Origin: an uncultured Polaribacter sp. | Lineage (GTDB): Bacteria > Bacteroidota > Bacteroidia > Flavobacteriales > Flavobacteriaceae | Assembly: GCA_943787375.1 (NCBI GenBank) | Contig: CALSME010000007.1 | Span: forward strand, 1 to 64,000 | Direction of reading: 5' to 3' | Length of the DNA: 64,000 nt | Part shown: piece by piece, positions 52,848-63,070 of the stretch | How the letters are laid out: each line of letters starts with the position of its first letter | Position numbering within the stretch: position 1 is the stretch's first letter | Program-made: the position numbers and the translations under genes | The notes under the pieces: generated by a model | Seen by the model: the letters and a program-made list of their open reading frames with translations, nothing else | Told to the model about the DNA's origin: nothing | Databases searched by the model: none

Positions 52848-54176
52848 TTATTTTATGTTAATGCTAATTTGAATTGTGGTTTCATCTTTCGTTGTAGCAA
52901 AAAAACGGTTGTCTTGACGCTTTCCAATCATCCAAATTATTTCCTGATTATTGTTGCAAAGCAACCATGTTTGCTCTTTTTCAAGTAACGAATACTTTTC
53001 GTCTTTAAAGTACTTGCTTATTTTTTTGCTACCCTTCATTCCAACTGGATAAAAAGAATCTCCATTTTCCCATTTTCGGATGATCAATGGAAACATCAAT
53101 TTCTCCTTAGAAACATAGATCGTATTTATGTCTTTTACAATTTTTTCTGAATCTTTTTGCAGATTTAAAGAAATTGGATGCGAGATCTCGGTTACATTTT
53201 CTTCTAGATAATAAATGCGTTGTGCTTCTTTCTGGTCAATTTTAGTAAGGAGCAATGAAGTTCTGTTTTTTAATAATTGATGCGTTTTAGAAACTACTTT
53301 TTTTCCTGATTGCGCATTCAATAAATCTACAATATCATTGAATTCTGTGAAATGATAGGGTTTTAAAAGATGAAATAAATATGCTTTTGGATCTGATAAT
53401 TTCGTGATTTCTTGAATGTCTAATTCAAAAGATCCTTCTTCTTTCATGCCAAAAGGACGAAACACTTTTGGTTGTATTTCCTTTATTTGATCTGTAAGAA
53501 CTTGTTTGCTCTCCTTTAGATTTTCAATGGTTTTAGAAAAGGTGCTCAAGAGACTTGGATTGATTTCTTTGAGAACAGGAACGATCTGATGCCGTATTTT
53601 GTTTCTAATATATTTTAAGGATGCGTTGCTTTGGTCTTCTCTCCATAGGATTGCATTTTCTGTTGCAAAATTGAGAATCTCTTCTCGAGAAAAAATCAAT
53701 AGCGGACGTACAATGTTTTTATGAACTGCAGGAATGCCTGTAAAACCATCCAATCCCGAACCACGAGTAAGGTTTATTAAAAAAGTTTCTAAATTATCAT
53801 CTGCATGATGTGCTGTTAAAATGAAATCAAAATTATTTTGTGAGCACAATTTTTGAAACCATTCATAGCGAAGATTTCTTGCTGCAATTTGTGTAGATTG
53901 CTTGTTTTCTTTTGCAAATTTCTCGGTGTCAAATGATCTTGAAAAAAAAGAAATATTGCGCTTTTGTGCAAAATCTTTGACAAATAAAGCATCCAATTCA
54001 CTTTCTTGATGCCGCAATTTAAAGTTGCAGTGTGCCAATGAAATGTCAAAATTTAAGTCAAATAATAACTGCGTTAAAACCACAGAATCAACACCACCAG
54101 ATATGGCAATCAATAATTTTTTTTCCTTTAGGAAAGGAAAATTATCGGAAATATGTTTTTTTAGTTTGAGGCGCAT
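52848..54176 (-). CDS. tilS: tRNA(Ile)-lysidine synthase
   Basis: 442 residues. PP-loop SGGVDSVVLTQLL near 26-38 binds ATP; LTAHHADDNLETFLINLTRGSG (split) and a C-terminal TilS substrate domain (about 370-430, RKWENGDSFYPVGMKGSKKI) follow. It makes lysidine at the wobble base of tRNA-Ile(CAU), an essential step. It starts 15 bp after the small gene at 54192. Confidence 0.95.
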   Translation of the reverse strand: MRLKLKKHISDNFPFLKEKKLLIAISGGVDSVVLTQLLFDLNFDISLAHCNFKLRHQESELDALFVKDFAQKRNISFFSRSFDTEKFAKENKQSTQIAARNLRYEWFQKLCSQNNFDFILTAHHADDNLETFLINLTRGSGLDGFTGIPAVHKNIVRPLLIFSREEILNFATENAILWREDQSNASLKYIRNKIRHQIVPVLKEINPSLLSTFSKTIENLKESKQVLTDQIKEIQPKVFRPFGMKEEGSFELDIQEITKLSDPKAYLFHLLKPYHFTEFNDIVDLLNAQSGKKVVSKTHQLLKNRTSLLLTKIDQKEAQRIYYLEENVTEISHPISLNLQKDSEKIVKDINTIYVSKEKLMFPLIIRKWENGDSFYPVGMKGSKKISKYFKDEKYSLLEKEQTWLLCNNNQEIIWMIGKRQDNRFFATTKDETTIQISINIK

Positions 54177-54191
54177 TTCATTTCAAAAGTA

Positions 54192-54434
54192 CTACTTTAA
54201 AACTTGCGATTTTAACCAAGTTCGAATCTGTTTTCTCAATTGTTGTTCTGGTCTTGGTAATGGGATTGTTTTACCAAATTGTTTGCTTCTATTAAATTTA
54301 GAAAAAGTAACTTTTAGGAACTTCCACTCTGCAGGATACAGCGCTAAAAATTGATTGAACATGTTTTGTTCACTCGGTTTTTCATCTAAATGAGCTAAGG
54401 TATTTTTGAATTTTTCTTCGAGGTGCTGAATCAT
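54192..54434 (-). CDS. Small conserved protein between pabB and tilS
   Basis: 80 residues, helical and charged, with ALYPAEWKFLKVTFSKFNRS and a basic C-terminus. No membrane segment or signal. Short proteins of this kind occur next to tilS in related genomes, as I recall. Function unknown. It is upstream of tilS by 15 bp. Confidence 0.7.
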   Translation of the reverse strand: MIQHLEEKFKNTLAHLDEKPSEQNMFNQFLALYPAEWKFLKVTFSKFNRSKQFGKTIPLPRPEQQLRKQIRTWLKSQVLK

Positions 54435-54486
54435 AGGTGCAAATATAAAAAAATAGATTCCTGCTGATGTTGAAATGGTGAAAAAA

Positions 54487-55817
54487 TCATTCTATAATTT
54501 GAAGCAAAGGTACTTTCGGATTCGTTAAAACAAACTGCATTGCTTTGGCTTTTAACAAGCATTCTTCATATTCTTTTTCTGGGGTAGATTTTGCTGTAAT
54601 GGCACCACCAACAGCGTATGAAATGTACTTTTTTTCTTCGTTATATAATATACTGCGTATGACAACATTAAAGTCAAAATCATTCTCGGGCGTAAAGTAA
54701 CCAACAGCGCCAGAATAGACTCCGCGTTTGGTTTCTTCAAGGTTTTCCATGATATTCATTGCGGAAACCTTGGGTGCTCCGGTCATACTTCCCATAGGAA
54801 ACGTACTTCGTAAAATTTCTACAGGATGCATTTTTTCTACCACTTCAGAAACAACGGTTGAAATCATTTGATGGACTTGCTTAAAGGAATGTATTTTGCA
54901 TAGTTCTTCTACCTTAACAGTCCCAATGTTGGCTGTTTTAGATAAGTCGTTTCTTACCAAATCGACAATCATTACATTCTCGGCACGTTCCTTTTCATCC
55001 TCTCGATAAATCGGTAGCAATTTTTTCATCATCCATTTTGTTGGTGACTCTTTTCGCGGTTCCTTTAATGGGTTGAGAGATTACCTTTGTCCTCTTCTTT
55101 CTTTAGGTACCTTTCGGGGGAGGCTGACAATACATAATGCGCATCCATTTTTAAAAAGGCACCAAAGGGAGGAGTTGAAATATCGTTTAAATGTGCATAT
55201 ACTTCAAACGGATCTATTGTGGTGTTTTCTGCATAAAATTCTTGACAATAATTAGCTTCATAAATGTCTCCTCTTTTAATATGTTCAATCACCTTCGCAA
55301 CTTTTGTATAGTACTGCTCTTTAGGAATGCGTAGTTTTATTTCTAGGGTTGATTTTGTAGTTTTAGTTGTTGGTTGAAGTCCCTGTTTTATTTCTTTGAA
55401 ATCAGCTTCAATTTCATCGTCTACCATTTTTAAATAGTGAAATTCAACTTGAGTTCCCTTGATGAAAATTAATTTTTGTGGTTGAAAAAAATAGAGATCA
55501 GCAAAATCCAATTCATCCAAATTATTGGAGTTCATTTGTTCTACATCATTTTTAACATCATAAGAAATGTAGCCAAAAATGTAGTCTTTTGTAATGGTTT
55601 GATATTCTTTCAGTTTTTCAAACGCATGTTGATAATCGGTCTTTATTGCGGTGAATTCTTCAACAGCCAATGCGCAATCAAAAGAACTGTATGCTTGTTT
55701 GTAGTTGTTAGAATCTAGCCAAACAAGGGTTTCAAATTGTTGAGACCAAGCAAACAAATATTGCTTAAAATCAGCGATTTTATCAATCGAAAATGTGCGA
55801 ACGGTTCTTTGATTCAT
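54487..55817 (-). pseudogene. pabB: Anthranilate/aminodeoxychorismate synthase component I (pabB-like), two frameshifts
   Basis: The N-terminal part (55065-55817) runs to LSASPERYLKK, then shifts frame at 55084-55085. A 28-codon middle (VISQPIKGTAKR onward) is in a second frame. A second shift at 54999-55000 restores RAENVMIVDLVRNDLSK through the end. Each shift looks like one extra G on the coding strand. With both corrected the protein is full length (about 440 residues) with the chorismate-binding signature. Either a young pseudogene or two sequencing errors. Confidence 0.85.
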
Positions 55818-55915
55818 TGTTGCAAAAATACAATTCTTATTTCTTAGAATTTACAATTTTCAAACAGATTCCATTTTGTTTTTTTATCGTGTGGAAAATG
55901 TATCAATAAAAATAA

Positions 55916-55942
55916 CAAAGCAACCCTATTGGGTTGCTTTGT
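55916..55942. terminator. Terminator between lpdA and pabB
   Basis: AAAGCAACCC pairs with GGGTTGCTTT around TATT. It lies just downstream of lpdA on the minus strand. Confidence 0.8.
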
Positions 55943-55983
55943 ATATATGAATTCATCTCTTGTTACCAAGATAAAGGATTTTA

Positions 55984-57384
55984 TTATGCATTTAGTGGCA
56001 TTCCGTCCCAAGCAGCTTTAGCAGCTTCTTTTACGGCTTCAGAATACGTAGGGTGACCATGACAAATTCTTGCCAAGTCTTCTGCAGATGCTCTAAATTC
56101 CATGGCAACGGCTGCTTCCATAATTAAATCTGCAACACGAGCACCCACCATGTGAACGCCTAAAATTTCATCGGTATTTTTATCCGCCAATACTTTTACA
56201 AATCCGTCAATATCTCCACTTGCACGAGATCTACCCAATGCACGCATTGAGAACTTTCCAGATTTATATGCAATGTTTGCGTTTTTTAATTCTTGTTCTG
56301 TTTTCCCTACCGCAGCTGCTTCTGGCCATGTATATACAATTCCAGGAATCAAGTTATAATTGATGTGTGGTTTTTGTCCCGCTAAAAATTCAGCAACAAT
56401 AACTCCTTCTTCTTCTGCTTTATGCGCTAGCATTGCACCTTGTACAACATCACCAATTGCATAGATAGAAGCAACATTGGTTTGTAAATGACTGTTGGTC
56501 TCTATTTGACCACGTTCATTTACTTGAATACCAACTTTTTCTAATCCTAAGCCTTCAGTATATGGTTTTCTACCTACAGAAACCAAACAATAGTCTCCAG
56601 TAAATTCTACTTCTTTGTCTTTTTTATCCGTTGCTTTTACAACAACTGTATCTCCGTTCTTTTGAACAGAGGTTACTTTATGACTTGTTGCAAATTTAAT
56701 TCCTTGTTTCTTGAATACTTTTTGTAATTCTTTTGAAACATCCGTATCCATTCCTGGTACAATCTTGTCCATGTATTCAATAACTGTCACATCAGCGCCT
56801 AATCTTTTGTATACAGATCCTAGTTCCAACCCAATAACACCTCCACCAATAACAAGTAAATGTTTTGGTACTTCTTTTAGTTTTAAGGCTTCTGTTGAGG
56901 TAATAACTCGATCTTTATCAATTTTGATAAAAGGTAAACTTGACGGCTTCGAACCGGTTGCAATAATGATGTTAGTTCCTTCAATTACTTCAGAAGTACC
57001 ATCGTTTTTTGAAATTTTTACATGCGTTTGGTCTTCAAAAGAACCCAAACCTTCATATACTTCGATGTTGTTTTTGTCCATCAAATATTTGATTCCGCCA
57101 GTTGTTGTTTCCACAACTTTGGCTTTTCTGTCTACCATTTTTATAAAATCGAAAGAAGGTTTTTCAACAGTAATACCGTGCTCTTCAAAATGATGTACTG
57201 CATCATAATAGTGATGCGATGAATCTAATAATGCTTTTGAAGGAATGCATCCAACATTTAAACAGGTTCCTCCTAAAGTGGAGTATTTTTCTATAAGGGC
57301 TACTTTTTTACCTAATTGAGAGGCTCTAACTGCAGCAATATATCCTCCAGGTCCAGAACCAATAACGATTAAATCGTATTTCAT
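55984..57384 (-). CDS. lpdA: Dihydrolipoyl dehydrogenase
   Basis: 466 residues. FAD site IGSGPGGYIAAVRASQLG, redox-active disulfide GGTCLNVGCIPSKALL, NAD site IGGGVIGLELGSVY, and the catalytic C-terminal CHGHPTYSEAVKEA are all present. It is the E3 component of 2-oxoacid dehydrogenase complexes. The E1/E2 genes are elsewhere. Confidence 0.97.
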   Translation of the reverse strand: MKYDLIVIGSGPGGYIAAVRASQLGKKVALIEKYSTLGGTCLNVGCIPSKALLDSSHHYYDAVHHFEEHGITVEKPSFDFIKMVDRKAKVVETTTGGIKYLMDKNNIEVYEGLGSFEDQTHVKISKNDGTSEVIEGTNIIIATGSKPSSLPFIKIDKDRVITSTEALKLKEVPKHLLVIGGGVIGLELGSVYKRLGADVTVIEYMDKIVPGMDTDVSKELQKVFKKQGIKFATSHKVTSVQKNGDTVVVKATDKKDKEVEFTGDYCLVSVGRKPYTEGLGLEKVGIQVNERGQIETNSHLQTNVASIYAIGDVVQGAMLAHKAEEEGVIVAEFLAGQKPHINYNLIPGIVYTWPEAAAVGKTEQELKNANIAYKSGKFSMRALGRSRASGDIDGFVKVLADKNTDEILGVHMVGARVADLIMEAAVAMEFRASAEDLARICHGHPTYSEAVKEAAKAAWDGMPLNA

Positions 57385-57528
57385 GTGTATGATTGTTTAA
57401 GAATTTTTATGAAACGATGGGATTCCATTTTTTTTCTGACAAATTATAATACAAAAATACATATATTTTTAGAGAAAATTAATAGAAATGCTTAGTTTTA
57501 CTATCTTTAAAATCTAAAAACGATTCCC

Positions 57529-58002
57529 ATGAAAATTTTTAAAAAAGCAGGTTATACTTTATTACTGTTGTTGCTGATAGCTCAGTTTTTCAGCCCTGAA
57601 AAAAATGAAGGAAATTTGATTGCTGTGGTTCCTTTTTTAAACGAAACGAATCCACCCGAAAATGTAAAAATTATTTTAGAAACGACTTGTTTCGACTGCC
57701 ATTCCAATAAAACCAATTATCCCTGGTACAATTCCATTACCCCAGTAAATTATTGGTTAGAAAGCCATGTAAATGATGGAAAAAAACATTTGGATTTCTC
57801 TAAATGGTCGAGCTATTCTTTAAAAAGAAAAGAGCATAAAATGGATGAATTGCATGAAGAAGTCGCAGAAGGGGAAATGCCTTTAAAATCCTATACTTGG
57901 ACGCATGCAGACGCTAATTTAACAGCAGCACAAATTGCGGCCGTTGTTAGTTGGGGAAAAAAAGTACAAGGAGATTACCAACAACAACTCAACGCAAATT
58001 AG
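57529..58002 (+). CDS. Haem-binding domain protein (monohaem cytochrome-like)
   Basis: 157 residues with an N-terminal membrane/signal segment (about 9-21). CFDCH (54-58) in ETTCFDCHSNKTNYPWYN is the family's haem site, followed by VNYWLESHVNDGKKHLDFSKW. It is the haem-binding domain family of Bacteroidota, probably periplasmic and anchored. The glycosyltransferase gene follows with no gap. Confidence 0.9.
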   Translation: MKIFKKAGYTLLLLLLIAQFFSPEKNEGNLIAVVPFLNETNPPENVKIILETTCFDCHSNKTNYPWYNSITPVNYWLESHVNDGKKHLDFSKWSSYSLKRKEHKMDELHEEVAEGEMPLKSYTWTHADANLTAAQIAAVVSWGKKVQGDYQQQLNAN

Positions 58003-59247
58003 TTGTCAAAAAACACCGTACTTATTATTGGTGCTGTATGGGTAGCACCCAATTCTTCAGCAGCAGGCTCAAGAATGTTGCAGTTGATTAGTCAGTTTTT
58101 GCAACAACAGTGGGAGGTCGTTTTTGCTACTACTGCAATCAAGGGTGAAAAAGCAATGGATTTAAAATCAATTGGTGTAGTTGAAGCTACTATTGAATTG
58201 AACCATCCCTCTTTCGATGTATTTATAAAAGAAGTAAACCCAACAATTGTGTTGTTTGATCGTTTTATGATTGAAGAACAATTTGGTTGGAGAGTCGCAG
58301 AAAATTGCCCCAATGCATTGCGGATTTTAGATACGGAAGATTTACATTGTTTACGTAAAGTACGACACAAAGCGTTGAAAGAAAAGCGTATCTTTTCCAA
58401 AAACGATCTCCTGAAAGAAGCTATTACGAAAAGAGAAATTGCATCCATTTTACGCTGCGATTTGTCATTAATAATATCCACTTTTGAAATGGACCTGCTT
58501 CAAAACTTTTTTAAGATTGATCAAAAATTACTGTACCACTTGCCTTTTATGCTCTCTCAAATTGACAAAACCCAAGTAGCGAGTTGGAAGCGTTTTGATG
58601 AACGGAAAAATTTTACCCTGATTGGTAATTTTTTACATGCACCAAATGTGGATGCTGTTTTGATCTTGAAAAACTCGATTTGGAAGCAAATTCGGGAACA
58701 ACTTCCAGCAGCGGAATTGCATATTTATGGGGCCTATCCAACACAGCAAATTTTAGAATTGCATAATAAGAAAGAAGGTTTTCTAGTCAAAGGATATGTA
58801 TCAAGTCCTGAAGAAGTAGTTCGAAACACAAAAGTAGTTTTAGCACCCTTACGTTTTGGTGCAGGAATTAAAGGAAAGCTAACAGAAGCCATGGTCTTTG
58901 GTGCACCAAGTGTTACCACATCCATTGGAGCAGAAGGCATGCACGGGCAGTTGCCGTGGAATGGTTTTGTGACCGATGATTTTGAAGATTTTGCACAAAA
59001 AGCAGTCGCAATCTATACTGATGAAAAACTTTGGGTAGCTGCTCAGGAAAACGGAGTCGCAATTATTAATTCACACTACGATAAAGAAAAAAACGGCGCA
59101 CTATTGATTGATAAAATCATTAATATTCAAAAAAATTTACCACAACACAGAATTGCCAATTTTTTGGGGAGTATGCTGCAACACCAAACCTTGCAAAGCA
59201 CCAAATACATGAGTAAGTGGATTGAGGCTAAAAATAGGTTGCAGTAG
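58003..59247 (+). CDS. Glycosyltransferase (GT4-like), TTG start
   Basis: 414 residues. The only sensible start is TTG at 58003, immediately after the TAG of the haem-binding gene, so translation is probably coupled. The N-terminal domain (VLIIGAVWVAPNSSAAGSRM) and the C-terminal LAPLRFGAGIKGKLTEAMVFG match GT-B family 4 enzymes. Acceptor and sugar unknown. A polysaccharide or glycolipid role is general inference. Confidence 0.85.
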   Translation: MSKNTVLIIGAVWVAPNSSAAGSRMLQLISQFLQQQWEVVFATTAIKGEKAMDLKSIGVVEATIELNHPSFDVFIKEVNPTIVLFDRFMIEEQFGWRVAENCPNALRILDTEDLHCLRKVRHKALKEKRIFSKNDLLKEAITKREIASILRCDLSLIISTFEMDLLQNFFKIDQKLLYHLPFMLSQIDKTQVASWKRFDERKNFTLIGNFLHAPNVDAVLILKNSIWKQIREQLPAAELHIYGAYPTQQILELHNKKEGFLVKGYVSSPEEVVRNTKVVLAPLRFGAGIKGKLTEAMVFGAPSVTTSIGAEGMHGQLPWNGFVTDDFEDFAQKAVAIYTDEKLWVAAQENGVAIINSHYDKEKNGALLIDKIINIQKNLPQHRIANFLGSMLQHQTLQSTKYMSKWIEAKNRLQ

Positions 59248-59271
59248 TATTTTTATTAAATACTCCAGCCC

Positions 59272-61287
59272 TTATAACAATCCAGCTCTTTTTAATAATG
59301 CGTCAGGCTTTGGTTCCTTTCCTCGGAATCTTTTGTAGAGGGTCATTGGTTTTTCTGTTCCTCCTTTAGACAATATATTTTCTTTAAATTTAGTGGCTAC
59401 TTCTTTGTTGAAAATTCCTTTTTCTAAGAAATATTCAAAAGCATCTGCATCTAAAACCTCTGCCCATTTGTAGGAATAATATCCTGCCGAATAGCCTCCC
59501 TGAAAAATATGTGAAAAGGCAGTACTCATGCAATTCCCTTCAACGTCTGGATACAGTTTGGTGTCTGCGAAAGCAGTATTTTCAAAATCCTTAATACTAC
59601 TTATTTTAGAGGGATCTTGTGAGTGCCAACTCATATCTAGTAGACCAAAACTTAATTGTCGTAACGTTTGCATTCCTTCATGAAAACTGGCAGATTCTTT
59701 TATTTTTTCAACATATTTCATTGGGATCATTTCTCCCGTTTCATAATGTGTTGCAAACAATGCCAAAGCCTCTTTTTCATAACACCAATTCTCTAAAATT
59801 TGACTGGGTAATTCTACAAAATCCCAAGAAACGGAAGTTCCTGATAAGCTATTGTAAGTGGTGTTTGCCAACATGCCGTGTAAAGCGTGTCCAAATTCAT
59901 GGAACAAAGTAGTTACTTCATTAAACGTAAGTAATGACGGTTTTGTAGCCGTTGGTTTTGTAAAGTTGCAAACGATGGATACATGTGGTCTTTCGTTTTT
60001 GCCGTTTTTAATTTGCTGTGGTTTGTAACTGGTCATCCAAGCGCCATTTCTTTTGCCTTTTCGAGGGTGAAAATCTGCATAAAAAACAGCAATAAAATCG
60101 CCTTTTGTGTTGGTTACATTGTAGGTTTTAACATCCTCATGATATTTATCTATATTGGTAACCGCTTCAAAATTTAAATCAAATAATTTATGAGCAATGG
60201 TAAAAGCACCATCAATAACATTTTCTAATTTAAAATAAGGCTTTAATATTTCCTGATCTAAATCGAAAATTTCTTTCTTCAGTTTTTCAGAATAATAAGC
60301 ACCGTCCCATTTCTGGAGTTGCGTTATTCCGTCTAATTTTTTTGCGTAGTTTTCTAAATTTTTAAATTCTTTTTTTGCTGCGGGCTTAGCTTTCTTTAAG
60401 AGATCTTTTGAAAAGGCAATTACTTTTTCGTGGGTTTCTGCCATTCTTTCTTCTAAAACAAAATGTGCATGGGTTTTGTAACCTAACAAAAGGGCTCTCT
60501 GGTGGCGCAATTGTACAATGTCTAAAACAATTTTTTCGTTATTAAAGTCATTGTCTTGAAATGCTTTTTTACCGGCAGCAATGGCCATTTTTTTGCGCAG
60601 TTCTCGATGGTCTGCATAGGTTAAAAAAGGAATGTAACTTGGGTAATCTAGTGTAAAAACCCATCCTTCTTTTCCTCTTTCAGTTGCCAGTTGATGCGCA
60701 GCTTCTTTTGCAGATTCTGGCAATCCAGAAAGCTGTTTTTTATCTACCAAGTGCATTTCAAAAGCATTGGTTTCTGTCAAAACATTTTCGCCAAATTTTA
60801 AAGACAATTTAGAAAGTGAAGCATCAATTTTCCGAAGTGCCGTTTTATCAAGGTCATTTAAATTCGCGCCATTTCTTGCAAACCCTTTGTATTGCTTTTC
60901 TAGTAGTGTTTTTTGTTCAGGAGTTAGTGTCAAGTATTCTCGATTTTCAAAAACAGTTTTTACTTTTTGAAACAGGGCTTGATTTAAAGTAATATCATTT
61001 CTAAATTCACTTAACCAAGGCGAAATTTCTTGTGCGATACTTTGTATTTCATCATTGGTTTCTGCCGAATTTAAATTGAAAAAAATACTGGTAATTCGGT
61101 TGAGTCTTTCTCCTGTAAAATCTAACGCTTCAGTGGTGTTTTCAAAAGTAGGTTTTGCCTTATTTTCAACAATTTCCGCAATCTCTTTTTTCGCCATTTC
61201 GATGGCATTTTTGATAGCAGGTTTGTAATGCTCAGTTAAAATTTTTGAAAATGGAGCAGTATTGAAAGGCTGTAAAAGTGGATTCAT
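59272..61287 (-). CDS. M3-family metallopeptidase (oligopeptidase)
   Basis: 671 residues. The zinc motif HEFGH sits in TLFHEFGHALHGML. The N-terminus PFSKILTEHYKPAIKNAI and the FSHIFQGGYSAGYYSYKWAE region match the Dcp/PrlC group. No signal peptide, so probably cytoplasmic. It cleaves short peptides. Confidence 0.93.
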   Translation of the reverse strand: MNPLLQPFNTAPFSKILTEHYKPAIKNAIEMAKKEIAEIVENKAKPTFENTTEALDFTGERLNRITSIFFNLNSAETNDEIQSIAQEISPWLSEFRNDITLNQALFQKVKTVFENREYLTLTPEQKTLLEKQYKGFARNGANLNDLDKTALRKIDASLSKLSLKFGENVLTETNAFEMHLVDKKQLSGLPESAKEAAHQLATERGKEGWVFTLDYPSYIPFLTYADHRELRKKMAIAAGKKAFQDNDFNNEKIVLDIVQLRHQRALLLGYKTHAHFVLEERMAETHEKVIAFSKDLLKKAKPAAKKEFKNLENYAKKLDGITQLQKWDGAYYSEKLKKEIFDLDQEILKPYFKLENVIDGAFTIAHKLFDLNFEAVTNIDKYHEDVKTYNVTNTKGDFIAVFYADFHPRKGKRNGAWMTSYKPQQIKNGKNERPHVSIVCNFTKPTATKPSLLTFNEVTTLFHEFGHALHGMLANTTYNSLSGTSVSWDFVELPSQILENWCYEKEALALFATHYETGEMIPMKYVEKIKESASFHEGMQTLRQLSFGLLDMSWHSQDPSKISSIKDFENTAFADTKLYPDVEGNCMSTAFSHIFQGGYSAGYYSYKWAEVLDADAFEYFLEKGIFNKEVATKFKENILSKGGTEKPMTLYKRFRGKEPKPDALLKRAGLL

Positions 61288-61331
61288 TGAGGGTGTGATT
61301 CTTTAATTTCTTAATCAGGGCTGCGTAGTTT

Positions 61332-61811
61332 TTATTTCTTTACACGTTCTGAAGCTTTTTCTACCTTTAATTTTAAGCCCTCTTTATAAGCAATAATTCT
61401 GTCTAAGACACATGTATCTGAAGCGCCAATAATTTGTGCTGCTAAAATACCTGCATTTTTTGCGCCATCTAAGGCCACGGTTGCTACAGGAACCCCTCCA
61501 GGCATTTGTAAAATAGACAAAACAGAATCCCATCCATCGATAGAGTTGCTGCTTTTTACAGGAACACCAATAATGGGTAACGGACTCATTGCTGCCACCA
61601 TTCCTGGTAAATGTGCAGCGCCACCAGCACCCGCAATAATTACTTTTAAGCCGCGTTTGTGGGCATTTGTTGCATAGTCAAATAATTTCTCAGGAGTTCT
61701 GTGAGCAGAAACAATATCTACTTCAATTTGAATGTCAAAACTTTCCAAGATGTCGATTGCTTCTTGCATGATTGGAAGATCTGAATCACTCCCCATTATT
61801 ATTCCTACCAT
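61332..61811 (-). CDS. purE: N5-carboxyaminoimidazole ribonucleotide mutase
   Basis: 159 residues. GIIMGSDSDLPIMQEA opens the protein, with SAHRTPEKL, IAGAGGAAHLPGM and GVPVKSS as substrate-binding loops. It acts with PurK in purine synthesis. purK ends 47 bp upstream on the same strand. Confidence 0.97.
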   Translation of the reverse strand: MVGIIMGSDSDLPIMQEAIDILESFDIQIEVDIVSAHRTPEKLFDYATNAHKRGLKVIIAGAGGAAHLPGMVAAMSPLPIIGVPVKSSNSIDGWDSVLSILQMPGGVPVATVALDGAKNAGILAAQIIGASDTCVLDRIIAYKEGLKLKVEKASERVKK

Positions 61812-61858
61812 AATTTTTGCTTTTTTGTCGAATGCACTTCGTTATTTTAGTTTCGCTA

Positions 61859-63016
61859 TTATTTTGAAATTACCCGAATCGTTTCTTTTACTTTTTGTGC
61901 AATTTCTCTTGCTTTTGCAATGTCATTATTAACAATCGTAACATGTCCCATTTTACGAAATGGGCGCGTTTCTTTTTTGCCGTAAATATGAGGTGTAACC
62001 CCATCTATTTTTAAAATATCATTTATGTTTTCATACACAACCGCTCCAGAAAACCCTTCTTCACCGACCAAGTTTACCATAATTCCAGCAACGGTACTTT
62101 CTGTATTTCCTAATGGAAGGTTTAAGATACTTCTAAGGTGTTGTTCAAATTGATTGGTATAACTCGCTTCTATTGAATAATGCCCAGAATTGTGTGGCCT
62201 TGGTGCCACTTCATTTACCAAAATTGTATCTTCTTTTGTTTGAAACATTTCAACAGCCAATAGCCCTATGAAATCTAAATCTTTTACCACTTTTAAAGCA
62301 ATTTCTTGGGCTTTTTGGGCAACGACATCTTCAATTCTTGCAGGACAAATCACATACTCTACTTGATTTGCTTCTGGGTGAAACTCCATTTCTACTACTG
62401 GATAGGTTTTGGTTTCCCCTTCTTTATTTCTAGCAACAATGACTGCCAATTCATTTTTAAAGGGAATTAATTTTTCAGTAATGCATTCTACATTGGGCAA
62501 ACTTTCTAAATCTGCGATCGTTCTCACAATTTTCACTCCATTACCGTCATACCCAAAACGAGCGGCTTTCCATACAAAAGGAAAATCAATGATGTTATTT
62601 TCGTAAGAGTGTTTTAGTTCTTCTAAATACGCATAGTGAGAATAGGTTGCGGTAGGAATTTGATGGTCTATATAAAAATTCTTCTGCCTCGCTTTGCTTT
62701 GTATAATTCGAAGTGTTTTGGGAGTTGGAAATATTGTCAAACCTTCCGCTTCGAGTTGGTCTAGCGCATCTAAATTTACATTTTCTATTTCGATGGTCAG
62801 CAGATCTACTCGTTTTCCAAAGCGATAAACGGTTTCAAAATCTAATAAATCTCCTTGTACAAACTGATTGCAAATTTGTGCGCATGGCGCCTTTTTATTC
62901 CCGTCTAAAATGGTCGTAAAAATATCGAATTTCTGGGTTTCTGCAAGTAGCATTCGTCCGAGTTGACCGCCACCAAGAACGCCCAATTTAAAGTCTGAAG
63001 AGAAATAGTTTTTCAA
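61859..63016 (-). CDS. purK: N5-carboxyaminoimidazole ribonucleotide synthase
   Basis: 385 residues of the ATP-grasp fold. LGVLGGGQLGRMLL opens it; VAPRPHNSGHYSIEASYTNQFEQH is the conserved active-site region. It makes N5-CAIR from AIR, ATP and bicarbonate. It is first in the purK-purE pair. Confidence 0.97.
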   Translation of the reverse strand: MKNYFSSDFKLGVLGGGQLGRMLLAETQKFDIFTTILDGNKKAPCAQICNQFVQGDLLDFETVYRFGKRVDLLTIEIENVNLDALDQLEAEGLTIFPTPKTLRIIQSKARQKNFYIDHQIPTATYSHYAYLEELKHSYENNIIDFPFVWKAARFGYDGNGVKIVRTIADLESLPNVECITEKLIPFKNELAVIVARNKEGETKTYPVVEMEFHPEANQVEYVICPARIEDVVAQKAQEIALKVVKDLDFIGLLAVEMFQTKEDTILVNEVAPRPHNSGHYSIEASYTNQFEQHLRSILNLPLGNTESTVAGIMVNLVGEEGFSGAVVYENINDILKIDGVTPHIYGKKETRPFRKMGHVTIVNNDIAKAREIAQKVKETIRVISK

Positions 63017-63070
63017 GATGTAATTTTAGTTGTGTCTTACAAAAATAACAATCTAATTGGATTTAAGCTA

